From the NCBI RefSeq assembly GCF_049723905.1, contig NZ_JBJKFD010000001.1, forward strand, positions 3,100,001-3,164,000: a DNA stretch of 64,000 bases. The letters run 5' to 3'. Numbering within the stretch: position 1 is the stretch's first letter; each line of letters opens with the position of its first letter. The position numbers and the translations under genes were made by a program. Below the pieces are notes generated by a model. That model did no database searches, was not told the DNA's origin, and saw only the letters and a program-made list of their open reading frames with translations. Source of the stretch: G963665185 sp049723905 (GTDB taxonomy: Bacteria; Desulfobacterota; Desulfovibrionia; Desulfovibrionales; Desulfovibrionaceae). Positions 1-8,519 of the stretch are shown piece after piece.

Positions 1-83
1 GCAGCCTGGGGGCTGGAAGGGAGATGCAAACTCCGGGGACCGGCTCCATTGCTCTACGTGTCCTAAGTTGGCATACTTATGCC

Positions 84-842
84 ATGAAACACAGCGTCGA
101 ACTTGTCATTGCCCGCTACAAAGAAGACGTCTCCTGGCTGGGGGAGGTTGGTTTCCCGGCCATTGTCTATGACAAGTCCGGCCAAGTGTCCTGCCGGTCA
201 GCCGAGCAGACTACGTCCATTTCTTCTGACGACACCCCGCCCTTCACCACAATTCCGCTGCCAAACATCGGGCGCGAAAGCCACACCTACCTGCACCACA
301 TCCTCACCCGCTATCCGGAGTTTCCCGACTACACCGTATTTTTGCAGGGCAGCCCTTTTTTCCACATGGACGAAGGCACCACTCCGGCAGTTCTGCGCGC
401 CAACCTGGATGCCTTGATGCAGCGCAACGTGCACTTCAAGGGGCTGGCCTATTACAACATCCGCTGCGACCGTTTGGGCAGGCCGCACCATCTGCGTGAA
501 CCACAGCACCAGGGCAAATGGGCGGGCTGGGGCCGTGACATTCCGGTGGGGGAAATCTACTCCCGGCTCTTTGCCGGACCTGTGCCCGAAGTTTTCAACA
601 CCCGCGCGCCTGCCGGATTGTTCCTTGTTTCGCGCCAGCGGCTGCTTTCCCGGCCTTTGGGTCTGTACCGCGCGGCCATGAACAGTATTCTGGCCGACCC
701 GGACGACGCCTTCAACACCGGCCATGCCATGGAACGGCTGTGGTACCTCGTGTTCAACGGCTACGGAGCCCTGAACCGCGACGATTACCCGGACGCCCTG
801 ATTGAACCGCCAGGCCTGAGCCCGGAAAAGGAAACCCCATGA
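84..842 (+). CDS. DUF3431 family protein
   Basis: A 252-residue protein with the look of the DUF3431 family, whose function is unknown but which often sits among sugar or glycan genes. Visible family features are ARYKEDVSWL at residues 10-19, NIGRESHTYLHHI from residue 61 and FLQGSPFFH near residue 86. No signal peptide or membrane segment is seen. The frame is open back to an ATG at 24, but the first 20 residues would be unlike the family, so I start at the ATG at 84; neither start has a well-spaced ribosome site. The stop overlaps the next start as ATGA, which points to translational coupling with the glycosyltransferase behind it. A part in glycan building is inferred only from that neighbour. 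Confidence 0.75.
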   Translation: MKHSVELVIARYKEDVSWLGEVGFPAIVYDKSGQVSCRSAEQTTSISSDDTPPFTTIPLPNIGRESHTYLHHILTRYPEFPDYTVFLQGSPFFHMDEGTTPAVLRANLDALMQRNVHFKGLAYYNIRCDRLGRPHHLREPQHQGKWAGWGRDIPVGEIYSRLFAGPVPEVFNTRAPAGLFLVSRQRLLSRPLGLYRAAMNSILADPDDAFNTGHAMERLWYLVFNGYGALNRDDYPDALIEPPGLSPEKETP

Positions 843-1873
843 GAACCTTTATTTTTCTGCCGCCCGTGCGCAAACCCACCGGCGGCGTGGCCGTCCTTTA
901 CCAGATTGCCCGCTGGCTGCACGAAAACGGCCACCCGGCCTTTCTGGTCCCGCGCGATCCCGGCACCTGGCGGCCCGAGGATGCGGAAAGCGTTTCCCTG
1001 CTGCCCTGGGACGATCTGCGTCTGGAACCGGACGACACCTGGCTGGTGCCCGAAGGCTGGATCAACGCACTCACCCCCGGTTTGCAGGCCGGAGCGCGCT
1101 GCGTGGTCTATGTGCAGAACTGGGCCTATCTGTTTTCCAGCCTGCCGGAAAATGTGGACTGGCGTTCCCTGCCCGTCTCCTTTCTGGCCGTGTCCGACCC
1201 GGTGCGCTGGTATATACGGGAGACCACGGGCCACAACCCGCCCATCCTGCGCCCCGGCATAGACCTTTCCCTGTTTCATCCTGCTTCTTGTGCCGGGGAT
1301 GGGAGCCACATCCCCCCGCAACGTCCGGCAGGCCCCGTCCGCGTGGCCTACATGCCGCGCAAGAACAAGGCCCTGGCCGATCAGATCCAGCAGGGATTCA
1401 CTGCCCGGCGTTATGGAAAAGCGCCCGTCCAGTTTGTTGCCATAGACGGCATGACCGGGCCGCAGGTGGCCGAAACCCTGGCCTCGTGCCACATCTTTCT
1501 GGGCACCGGCTTTCCCGAGGGGTGCCCGTTGCCGCCCCTGGAAGCCCTGGCCTGCGGCTGTCTGTACGTGGGGTTCAGCGGTTTTGGCGGCTGGGACTAT
1601 CTGCGCCAGGCAGATGACGGACCAACCGCATTTGCCCCCTGGTGGCCCCTGCGTTCGGTCCCCTGGCAGGGCAATGCCCTGGTGGTGGCCGATGCGGACG
1701 TACCCGGTGCGGTGATGGCCCTGGACAAGGCCGTGGGCTGGGTGGAGACCGACGCGCCCCAATGGCAGATTGCCCTGGAAAATGCCCGCCGTACCGTACA
1801 GCACTACACCCTGGACCATCAGCGCAAGGCCGTTCTGGAGCTTGCCGCTGGGGGCTGGAGCAGCGGCGGCTGA
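839..1873 (+). CDS. glycosyltransferase (GT-B type)
   Basis: A 344-residue cytosolic glycosyltransferase. The N-terminus has a Rossmann-like strand followed by PTGGVAVLYQIARWL, usual for the acceptor domain of GT-B enzymes. The C-terminal half has GTGFPEGCPLPPLEALACGC near residues 222-241, where the glutamate and the PPLEALACG stretch match the nucleotide-sugar site of GT4-like enzymes. The donor and acceptor cannot be read from the sequence. It is coupled to the DUF3431 gene by a 4-bp ATGA overlap and followed by an intrinsic terminator, so the two form a short transcription unit. Confidence 0.78.
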   Translation: MRTFIFLPPVRKPTGGVAVLYQIARWLHENGHPAFLVPRDPGTWRPEDAESVSLLPWDDLRLEPDDTWLVPEGWINALTPGLQAGARCVVYVQNWAYLFSSLPENVDWRSLPVSFLAVSDPVRWYIRETTGHNPPILRPGIDLSLFHPASCAGDGSHIPPQRPAGPVRVAYMPRKNKALADQIQQGFTARRYGKAPVQFVAIDGMTGPQVAETLASCHIFLGTGFPEGCPLPPLEALACGCLYVGFSGFGGWDYLRQADDGPTAFAPWWPLRSVPWQGNALVVADADVPGAVMALDKAVGWVETDAPQWQIALENARRTVQHYTLDHQRKAVLELAAGGWSSGG

Positions 1874-1907
1874 TAATTCCGGTTTTTTCTTTCCTCTTTG
1901 CCAAGAC

Positions 1908-1942
1908 AGGCGTCCCGGTTTGCCGACCGGAACGCCTTTTTC
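1908..1942 (+). terminator. intrinsic terminator after the glycosyltransferase
   Basis: Inverted repeat AGGCGT-C-CCGGT with ACCGG-A-ACGCCT, one mismatch, short loop, followed by five T and a further CTTT. It lies 35 bases behind the glycosyltransferase stop. Confidence 0.75.
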
Positions 1943-2106
1943 TTTGCTGGCCGGGGTCTTTCGGGCTGCCATGAAAAAGTCATGCATGCGTAACCTGGGT
2001 GTGCCGCACGTCACGGACGGGTCATATTGCGCCCGTATACCATGGATAATTTGTCGGGGTTGGGGCTTGGGTTCACGCTTACAATGTCTGGTCAGCGAGG
2101 TATACG

Positions 2107-4521
2107 GTGAAAATAGATCTTCACGTCCATTCCAAATTTTCCACGCGTCCGTCGCAATGGATTTTGCAGAAAATCAATTGCCCGGAAAGCTTCACCAGTC
2201 CGCAAAAGCTCTACAGAATAGCCAAAGAGCGCGGCATGGACATGGTGACCATCTCCGACCACAACACCATTGACGGAGCCCTGGAAATCGCCCACCTGGA
2301 CGACGCCTTCGTCAGTCTGGAAATCACCACCTATTTTCCCGAAGACCGCTGCAAGGTCCACGTGCTGGCTCTGGATATCGACGGGGCCGCGTTTCAGGAC
2401 ATTCAGAAAATCCGCACCAACATCTTTGACCTCGTCCCCTACCTGCGCCGTAACAACATCACCCACGTCTGTGCCCACCCGCTGTATGCGGTCAACGACC
2501 GGCTGACCATGGAACATTTCGAACAGCTCCTGCTGCTGTTCAAAAACCTGGAGCTGAACGGAGCGCGCGACGGGCGGCCCAACGACCTGCTCAGACTCCT
2601 GTCCAAATCCCTTACGCCCGAAGACATGGACCGCCTGGCAAACAGGCACGGCATCGAGCCCGACTATGACGAGCCATGGGTCAAGAACCTCACCGGCGGT
2701 TCTGACGACCACGGCGCGCTGAACATCACCCGCATCCACACCGAGGTGAAAGGGGCGCGCGATCTGCCCGAATTTCTGCAGGGCATTGCCGAGGGCCGCT
2801 CCATCCCGCGCGGCGAAGCGGCCAATCCGGAAACCATGGCCCACAACCTCTACGGCATTGCCTACCAGTATTATAAGAACAAGTTCCGCCTCGACCGCTT
2901 TGTGAACAAGGACATTTTTCTGCGCTTTGTGGACCGTTTTCTGGCGGCGGAAGAGCCCAGGGAGTCCAACCTTATCGACCGGCTCCAGGCCTACTGGACC
3001 ACGCGCAAATACATGCGCTCGGGCAGGTCAAATTCCGGGCGGGTGCAGGATATCGTCCGCCGCGAGGCCGCCCGGCTCATCTGCGACGACCCCCGGCTGC
3101 TCAAGATAGCCAAAAAAAGGGTGGAACTGCCCAAGAGCAAGGGCAAGGAGTGGTCGCGTTTTGTCAACGGCGCCTCCAACAAGGTGCTCAAGTACTTTGC
3201 GGACAGTCTGTTGGGCCACCTTTCCGGCGGAAACGTCTTCGACATCTTTCAGACCGTGGGGTCGGCTGGCGCGCTGTATACCTTCATGGCACCGTATTTC
3301 GTGGCCTATACCCTGTTCAATCAGGACCGCCGCCTGTGCCGGGAAGTGGCCTCGGCCTTTGGCTGTCCGGGCCACGAGGAAGAGCAGAGCCGTCCGGTCA
3401 AGGTGGGCCACTACACGGATACCTTTTTCGAGATCAACGGCGTGGCCAAGACCCTGCAGCACAGCGTGCGCATTGCCCGTAAAACCGGCAGGGACCTGAC
3501 CATGATCACCTGCGACCCGGAGCGGGGGCAGAGCCTGCCCGGCGTGCGCAACTTCCAGCCCATCGGCGTGTTCGACCTGCCCGAATACCCGGAGCAGAAG
3601 ATTTTTTATCCGCCGGTGCTGGAAATGGTGGCCCATGCCTTTGAAAGCGAATTCACCCACATCCACGCGGCCACGCCCGGCCCCATAGGGCTGACTGCGC
3701 TGCTTGTTTCGCGGCTGTTCAAACTGCCCATCTACGGCACCTACCACACGCAGATTCCCCAGTATGCGCAGCAGCTTACGGGCGACGACCAGATGGAGGA
3801 GCTGACCTGGAAATTCACCATCTGGTACTACAGCCAGATGGATATGGTCTATGCGCCCTCGCAGGCCACGGCCGACGAACTGGTGGAAAAGGGGCTGGAC
3901 CCGGAAAAGGTGGTGGTGTACCCGCGCGGCGTGGATACCGACCTCTTCAACCCGGCCAAGCGCAATGGCTTTTTGCGCCGCTACAGCCTGCCCGAAGGCA
4001 TCAACCTCATCTACGTGGGCCGCATTTCCAAGGAAAAGAATCTGGAGATTCTGGCCGAAGCCTACCAGAAGGTGGCTGCCCAACATCCCAAGGTGAACCT
4101 CATCATGGTGGGCGACGGTCCGTATCTGCCGGAAATGAAGCGGAAAATGCGCGATCTGCCCTGCGTGTTCACCGGGTATCTGGAGGGAGAGGAGCTGGCC
4201 GCCTGCTACGCGTCCAGTGATCTGTTTGTCTTTCCCAGCGTTACCGACACCTTTGGCAATGTGGTGCTGGAAGCCCAGGCCTCGGGCCTGCCAGCCATTG
4301 TTTCCAACTGCGGCGGACCCAGCGAAAACGTGCTGCACGGCAAGACCGGGCTTATCGTGGACGCCACCACCCCGGCCGACTTTGCCGAGGCCATATCCTC
4401 CCTGGCACGGGAGCCGGAACGCATGGAGACCATGGGGCGGATGGCCCGGCAGTACACGGAAAACCGCTCCTTTGAGCAGGCCTTCATCAAGACCTGGGAA
4501 ATCTACCAGGCGGCATCGTAA
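2107..4521 (+). CDS. PHP-domain / glycosyltransferase family 4 fusion
   Basis: An 804-residue two-part protein starting at a GTG behind a GCGAGG ribosome site. Residues 1 to about 290 are a PHP metal-dependent phosphoesterase domain: DLHVHSKFS (His6, His8), TISDHNTIDG near residue 50, a CAHPLY segment and GGSDDHG at 197-203 carry the expected metal ligands. A linker follows. Residues from about 430 to the end are a GT4 glycosyltransferase with TYHTQIPQYAQ, YPRGVDTDLF, YVGRISKEKN near 637 and EAQASGLPAIVSN near 722. The substrate of either half is unknown. The PHP half might trim or recycle a phosphorylated sugar while the GT half transfers one, but this is inference from the fusion. Confidence 0.85.
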   Translation: MKIDLHVHSKFSTRPSQWILQKINCPESFTSPQKLYRIAKERGMDMVTISDHNTIDGALEIAHLDDAFVSLEITTYFPEDRCKVHVLALDIDGAAFQDIQKIRTNIFDLVPYLRRNNITHVCAHPLYAVNDRLTMEHFEQLLLLFKNLELNGARDGRPNDLLRLLSKSLTPEDMDRLANRHGIEPDYDEPWVKNLTGGSDDHGALNITRIHTEVKGARDLPEFLQGIAEGRSIPRGEAANPETMAHNLYGIAYQYYKNKFRLDRFVNKDIFLRFVDRFLAAEEPRESNLIDRLQAYWTTRKYMRSGRSNSGRVQDIVRREAARLICDDPRLLKIAKKRVELPKSKGKEWSRFVNGASNKVLKYFADSLLGHLSGGNVFDIFQTVGSAGALYTFMAPYFVAYTLFNQDRRLCREVASAFGCPGHEEEQSRPVKVGHYTDTFFEINGVAKTLQHSVRIARKTGRDLTMITCDPERGQSLPGVRNFQPIGVFDLPEYPEQKIFYPPVLEMVAHAFESEFTHIHAATPGPIGLTALLVSRLFKLPIYGTYHTQIPQYAQQLTGDDQMEELTWKFTIWYYSQMDMVYAPSQATADELVEKGLDPEKVVVYPRGVDTDLFNPAKRNGFLRRYSLPEGINLIYVGRISKEKNLEILAEAYQKVAAQHPKVNLIMVGDGPYLPEMKRKMRDLPCVFTGYLEGEELAACYASSDLFVFPSVTDTFGNVVLEAQASGLPAIVSNCGGPSENVLHGKTGLIVDATTPADFAEAISSLAREPERMETMGRMARQYTENRSFEQAFIKTWEIYQAAS

Positions 4522-4590
4522 CCAGACACGTTCTCAGGTTTTTTGGGGGGAACTCCCCCGGCAATTTTCCCGTAAACACCTCCCCATAGG

Positions 4591-4621
4591 GCCCGGTATG
4601 GAGTCGCTCTCCATGCCGGGC
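4591..4621 (+). terminator. hairpin behind the PHP-glycosyltransferase gene
   Basis: A 13-bp inverted repeat, GCCCGGTATGGAG with CTCCATGCCGGGC (one G-T pair), loop TCGCT. No clean T-run follows, so it may be a transcript-end stabiliser rather than a textbook terminator. Confidence 0.5.
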
Positions 4622-4940
4622 TTCATGGTTGTGGGGGATGGGACTTTATAATCCGAAACGTATTTGGATTTGGGGCGTAGGGAGACTATTCCTAAACAAA
4701 TGAAAAAAGGATTACGGTAAAAGTCGTATCCGTTTAATTTTTATTGGTGCCCCCTATTAAACTTTATCCCCATTGCTGGCGAGAGTGGGGCTGCTGTGAT
4801 TTAATCAATATCGTTTGTTGTGTCGCTTAAGCGCTCTGCTGAGTTATTTGGTGTACGTCAATTGGTAGGGGCTGTGTCCGGTGGCATGTCTCTGTGTATT
4901 TATTTTAAAGGAGGAAAGTTTGAGGAATGGAACGTAAGGC
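4622..4940. other. AT-rich non-coding left flank of the island
   Basis: About 320 bases without a credible gene. Base composition drops abruptly here from the GC-rich background and stays low to about 6800. The stretch holds one copy of a 12-bp direct repeat (4755-4766) whose partner lies beyond the far end of the island. No tRNA, integrase or transposase end is visible. Confidence 0.55.
4755..4766. repeat. 12-bp direct repeat, left copy
   Basis: TATTAAACTTTA, identical to 6788-6799. The two copies bracket the AT-rich three-gene island and could be a duplicated target or attachment core. AT-rich 12-mers can also match by chance. Confidence 0.45.
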
Positions 4941-5480
4941 TTAAATGAGGAGTTTTTGGTTACACGTTAAAATTGTTAAACCACTATTTTTAAAATCTCC
5001 ATCATGAGTAATAAACGTGTATTCTTGGGCTGTGCAAAGCCTACAAAACATTTGGTCGTTGAAGTCCGCTCCTCCCCTTGCGAATTCATTTAGTAAATCA
5101 TGAAGGCTAGTCGTTGTAAAACCTGATTCGACGCATTCACACATACCTAATATGTATCGAACTTGACGTCCTATGTCCTGTGCAATTGGAATGAAGTCAG
5201 TACTATTGCGAAAATTTTTATAGGAAGGTTTTGGATTTACTGAAAATATGTTGTACTCGTATCTCGCATATACATTGATAAATTCAGACAATATTAAAGG
5301 ATCAATGAAGATCGAAGCCCCTACATTTCTTATGTCTTTAAGTGCTCCTGAGTATATCCTCTGTTTTCTGTCTGTTTTTGGGCTTGGACCATACACTGTT
5401 AGCCATATGTTTGCATCAAGAAAAAGACGATCATCATTACTAAAAGTGTATGAAGAGATATCAGAAGCATTAGTCGTCAT
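4941..5480 (-). CDS. PIN-domain protein, probable ribonuclease effector
   Basis: A 179-residue protein with a PIN-like nuclease fold. Acidic residues occur in the expected places: LFLDANIWL (Asp22), LSEFINVY (Glu67), ADFNDQMF (Asp139/Asp142) and FITHDGDF (Asp160/Asp162). PIN domains of this layout are usually Mg-dependent RNases and often serve as toxins. I start at ATG 5480 rather than the upstream in-frame ATG: a GAGG site lies about nine bases ahead, inside the preceding gene, and the resulting 11-bp overlap fits coupling. It is the last gene of a three-gene operon with a DUF4325 protein and an ATPase. Composition is much more AT-rich than the surroundings. The RNA target is unknown. Confidence 0.72.
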   Translation of the reverse strand: MTTNASDISSYTFSNDDRLFLDANIWLTVYGPSPKTDRKQRIYSGALKDIRNVGASIFIDPLILSEFINVYARYEYNIFSVNPKPSYKNFRNSTDFIPIAQDIGRQVRYILGMCECVESGFTTTSLHDLLNEFARGGADFNDQMFCRLCTAQEYTFITHDGDFKNSGLTILTCNQKLLI

Positions 5481-5829
5481 CACCAAATGCCTCACTTTCC
5501 GCATTTATAAATTTCTCAGGAGTTTTGAAGAAGGATTTTGCACGATCGACAACTCTTTTTAGATATACTAGATCATCGTTATTTGTGTCTACAGGTAGTA
5601 AATGTGCAGCTATAAAATCGTATTGATAATCTCCATTGTATAGTCTACCAACAGCTGCATTTAAAAAAGCTGTAGTTAAATCTTGGACACCCTCAAAAGA
5701 CAAAAGAATACGTTCACTGCTCTGAAGGTGTGAAGTGATCATATCGTACACTTTGTCTCCATCTTCTGAAGCTGTGCATTGGGCGGTGCCAATTACATCT
5801 TTTATGATAATTTTATACTCTGTATTCAT
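5470..5829 (-). CDS. STAS-like DUF4325 protein
   Basis: A 119-residue protein whose central segment LSFEGVQDLTTAFLNAAVG (residues 43-61) is the hallmark of the STAS-like DUF4325 family; it resembles the phosphorylatable loop of anti-anti-sigma factors, where a Ser or Thr after Asp is the target. Here Thr52 and Thr53 stand at that place. A GGAG site precedes ATG 5829. It lies 12 bases behind the ATPase gene and overlaps the PIN gene by 11 bases. Known of the family: such proteins are commonly paired with GHKL-type ATPases. Inferred: it is the middle switch between the ATPase and the PIN nuclease. Confidence 0.75.
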   Translation of the reverse strand: MNTEYKIIIKDVIGTAQCTASEDGDKVYDMITSHLQSSERILLSFEGVQDLTTAFLNAAVGRLYNGDYQYDFIAAHLLPVDTNNDDLVYLKRVVDRAKSFFKTPEKFINAESEAFGDDD

Positions 5830-5841
5830 TCTTACTCCAAG

Positions 5842-6753
5842 TCAAAAAATTGTAGACGGGTCTATGAGTTCTTCTTGTAGGCAGTAGTTCTTCGTGTCTG
5901 CAGTGTTAATCTCAATGTTGACCGTTGTTCCCGGGTATGGCTTTGTCAAAAGGCGGTAGTTAACAGCACTACCGTTAACTTCCCAATACCCTTGATCTGA
6001 CACAATAATCATTTTCCCCGAATTTATTTCTAAAAATTTTTGGATCAATTTTAAACCTATGCCACCAGGTTTTCCATCGACCTTATTTCTTGTGGTGTTG
6101 TTTTCTTGCAGAGCCCAAGCAATAGCAAGCTCGGGGGAGAAATCAGTCCCTATTGATCGTAAAATTCTTTGTTTAAATCCAATTCCAAGGTCAGAAATTG
6201 AAAAATCTAAACGATCTTTCTTGGGGAAGTATTGCCCGCAAACGTATATTCCCAGTTTGGTTTCGGAGTGTGCAACGGCATTTTCAAAGATTTCCCATAG
6301 GCTTTCACGAAAACGTCTAAGCAGTTTTGGGGTCATGTGCGGAAGTCCTCTTGCCCCATCAACAAAGAATTGTTCGGTATAATCTTTAAACCCTTGAATC
6401 TCATGGGGGGCATACCGATGATATTTTATGGTAGTTTGGTAGCTATCCCAAGCTGGGTCGGTCTTGCACAACTCTGGTAAGAAGTTATTTTTACACAAAA
6501 TTTTATGAACACTGTCTCGCAGCCCAACAAAAGAAATTCTCGTTTTCGCCGTTGCTTTGTGAATAACCGCTCCTAAACAGGAGCACATGTTGGCGTCAAT
6601 CCAAGATAATTGGCTGCAATCTAAATGAAATTTCTCTCCAGTAAATGATTCCAGCTTATCATTTAGATCAATGATTTGGGCGTATCCAGTTTGGTTTGTC
6701 GCAAGTCTGCGTAATGTGAAATCCATAAAGATCTCGATAGAATAAGAGCCCAT
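5842..6753 (-). CDS. GHKL ATPase with N-terminal STAS-like domain
   Basis: A 303-residue protein. Residues 1 to about 95 look like a STAS-type domain (LDCSQLSWIDANMCSCLGAV near 44-63). Residues from about 140 on are a GHKL/HATPase domain: N-box EIFENAV at 154-160, G1 box DLGIG at 188-192 and G2 box GGIGL at 230-234. No histidine phosphoacceptor domain is seen, so it resembles an SpoIIAB/RsbW-like Ser/Thr kinase or regulatory ATPase, not a two-component kinase. The start may be the ATG at 6726, which has a weak GAG site, rather than 6753. It is the first gene of the AT-rich operon. Its target is presumably the DUF4325 protein next to it. Confidence 0.72.
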   Translation of the reverse strand: MGSYSIEIFMDFTLRRLATNQTGYAQIIDLNDKLESFTGEKFHLDCSQLSWIDANMCSCLGAVIHKATAKTRISFVGLRDSVHKILCKNNFLPELCKTDPAWDSYQTTIKYHRYAPHEIQGFKDYTEQFFVDGARGLPHMTPKLLRRFRESLWEIFENAVAHSETKLGIYVCGQYFPKKDRLDFSISDLGIGFKQRILRSIGTDFSPELAIAWALQENNTTRNKVDGKPGGIGLKLIQKFLEINSGKMIIVSDQGYWEVNGSAVNYRLLTKPYPGTTVNIEINTADTKNYCLQEELIDPSTIF

Positions 6754-6787
6754 GAAATAAACACCAATTGAGAAAGGATGTATACAA

Positions 6788-6799
6788 TATTAAACTTTA
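6788..6799. repeat. 12-bp direct repeat, right copy
   Basis: TATTAAACTTTA, identical to 4755-4766, lying in the promoter side of the ATPase gene. GC-rich sequence resumes about 30 bases further on. Confidence 0.45.
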
Positions 6800-6867
6800 A
6801 ACGGAAACCCAAGACCTTTCCCCCGCCCATTTGGGAGGGGCTGGTTATGAAATGCCGCTGGGAGATA

Positions 6868-7611
6868 TCAGCTGTTGGCGTAGACGAGCACGGCCATTCC
6901 CCTCTTCAGGCTGGAATGGACCTGGCGCATGGACAGGGAATCGAGAAATTCGCTTATTTCGTGAGTGCGGAGGCGGGTTTTTACATAGCTGCTTTTGGTC
7001 ACGTTCCACTGCCCCTGCTCCCGGCTGTGCACCACGTCGTGCACCGTCACTGTTCCCGGACTGTAGTCGAGCACCGTGGTCATGAGGCGGTCCGGGTCCA
7101 GCCGCAGGGGGATGATGCGGTCCGCGCCCGAGAGTTCTTCGGTCTGGTCGCGGAAGGTCAGGGCCAGCCAGCCTTGCGGCGCAAGATGTTCCCGCATCTG
7201 TTGCAGGCACTGGCGTACCGCGTCCATGTTCGGCAAATGGGCCAGACTGTCGCCCATGCATATGGCTAGGTCGAATACACCGCCATCGGCCCAGGCCGCA
7301 GCGTCCAGCATGTCCGCGCACAGCGCCCGGATGGAGCCGGGATAATCGTTGGGGGAAGCGCCGTGGGCCGCTTTTCTGGTCCGCAGAATTTCGAGCATGC
7401 GCGGGGAGTTGTCCACCGCGGTGACGGCCATGCCCAGCCGGGCCAGGGCCAGACTTTGAAAGCCGCTGCCGCAGCCCAGGTCCAGGGCTTTGCCCAGGGG
7501 GCAGGCCAACCCGTGGCGGGCGAAAAAATCCTGGGCGCGGGCCAGGCCGGAGTCGAATCCACCGCACATCCAGTCGTAATGGTCGGCCAGGAAGCCGTCG
7601 TAGTGGTTCAT
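6868..7611 (-). CDS. class I SAM-dependent methyltransferase
   Basis: A 247-residue methyltransferase. Motif I is ALDLGCGSG at residues 42-50, the acidic end of strand 2 is TAVDNSPRML and motif III/IV reads FDLAICMGDSLAHL. The substrate is not evident. ATG 7611 has a GGAGGA site upstream; the frame is open much further back but only as a shadow of metF. It lies 32 bases behind metF on the same strand, so both are probably one transcript, which would tie it to one-carbon metabolism by position only. A small GC-rich hairpin at 6821-6840 lies downstream. Confidence 0.82.
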   Translation of the reverse strand: MNHYDGFLADHYDWMCGGFDSGLARAQDFFARHGLACPLGKALDLGCGSGFQSLALARLGMAVTAVDNSPRMLEILRTRKAAHGASPNDYPGSIRALCADMLDAAAWADGGVFDLAICMGDSLAHLPNMDAVRQCLQQMREHLAPQGWLALTFRDQTEELSGADRIIPLRLDPDRLMTTVLDYSPGTVTVHDVVHSREQGQWNVTKSSYVKTRLRTHEISEFLDSLSMRQVHSSLKRGMAVLVYANS

Positions 7612-7643
7612 GGCATCTTCCTCCGGCGTTTCAGGACATCCAA

Positions 7644-8519
7644 TCAGATCACCTTGGACCAGATTTCCTCGAACACATCGGACCGGTTCAGCGGGTAGAG
7701 GTGCACTCCGGGTGCGCCGCCCTCGCGCAGGGTGTTTATCTGGCGCACGGCATGGTCCATGCCCACGCGGCGTACCTCGTCGTCGCCGCCGCGTTTGTGC
7801 GCGGCTTCCAGGGCCAGGTAGAGCTTGCCGGAAATGGGCACCCCGCACATGCCCAGCAAACGGCGCAGGGAGGCGAAGCTGCGCACGGGCAATACGCCGG
7901 GAATGACCGGGCAGGTCACGCCCATGGCCCGCAGCCGTTCCACAAAGTCGAAATAGATGCGCGGGTCGAAAAACAGCTGGGTCACGATGGCGTCGGCTCC
8001 GGCCTCCACCTTGGCTTTCAGGTGTTCCAGATCGGTGCGGGCAGTGGCTGCTTCGGGGTGGGCATGGGGATAGCCCGCAACCAGAATGTTCCATTCCTTG
8101 TGCGTTTTCCGGATATGGCTGACCAGGTCGGAGGCATGGTGAAAGTCGCTCAGCGGGGCGTTGTCGGGCGAGCAGCCGCAGGGGATGTCGCCGCGCAGGG
8201 CCATGACGTTGGTCAGCCCGGAGGCCTGCAGAAAGTCCAGCGTGGATGTTGCGGACTCTTTGTCCATGCCCATGCAGGTCATGTGTGCCACGGTGTTCAG
8301 CCCCAGGCCGTTTTGCAGGTACAGGGCGGCGTGGCTGGTGTGGGTGCGCACGCCGTTGCCGCCTGCTCCGCAGGTTACCGCGGCAAACAGGGGGCGGTAC
8401 GCGGCCACGCGGCAGGCCTGTTCCTGAAAGTCCTCCATGGCGTTCTGATCCTTGGGCGGAAAAAATTCCACGGAAAGAAAAAAATTCGGGCTTTCGGAGA
8501 TGCACTGGCTGATGTTCAT
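7644..8519 (-). CDS. metF: methylenetetrahydrofolate reductase
   Basis: A 291-residue FAD-dependent TIM-barrel enzyme making 5-methyl-tetrahydrofolate from the methylene form. Family features are SVEFFPPKD near the N-terminus (the catalytic Glu), VTCGAGGNG, MALRGDIP, GYPHAHPEA, and DAIVTQLFFD with IPGVLPV further on. Length is normal for the bacterial family. In a sulfate reducer it serves methionine synthesis and may also feed the methyl branch of the Wood-Ljungdahl route. Only a weak GGAAAAA site precedes the ATG. A methyltransferase gene follows at 32 bases. Confidence 0.93.
   Translation of the reverse strand: MNISQCISESPNFFLSVEFFPPKDQNAMEDFQEQACRVAAYRPLFAAVTCGAGGNGVRTHTSHAALYLQNGLGLNTVAHMTCMGMDKESATSTLDFLQASGLTNVMALRGDIPCGCSPDNAPLSDFHHASDLVSHIRKTHKEWNILVAGYPHAHPEAATARTDLEHLKAKVEAGADAIVTQLFFDPRIYFDFVERLRAMGVTCPVIPGVLPVRSFASLRRLLGMCGVPISGKLYLALEAAHKRGGDDEVRRVGMDHAVRQINTLREGGAPGVHLYPLNRSDVFEEIWSKVI

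Noticed and set aside
4522..4940. tRNA or integrase marking a genomic island border
   Set aside because: No cloverleaf-like sequence or recombinase gene is visible; only the 12-bp repeat and the change in composition support an island.
6868..8505. A single 545-codon frame joining a methyltransferase to an upstream part
   Set aside because: The N-terminal 290 residues are a frame shadow of metF. The methyltransferase has its own start with GGAGGA at 7611.
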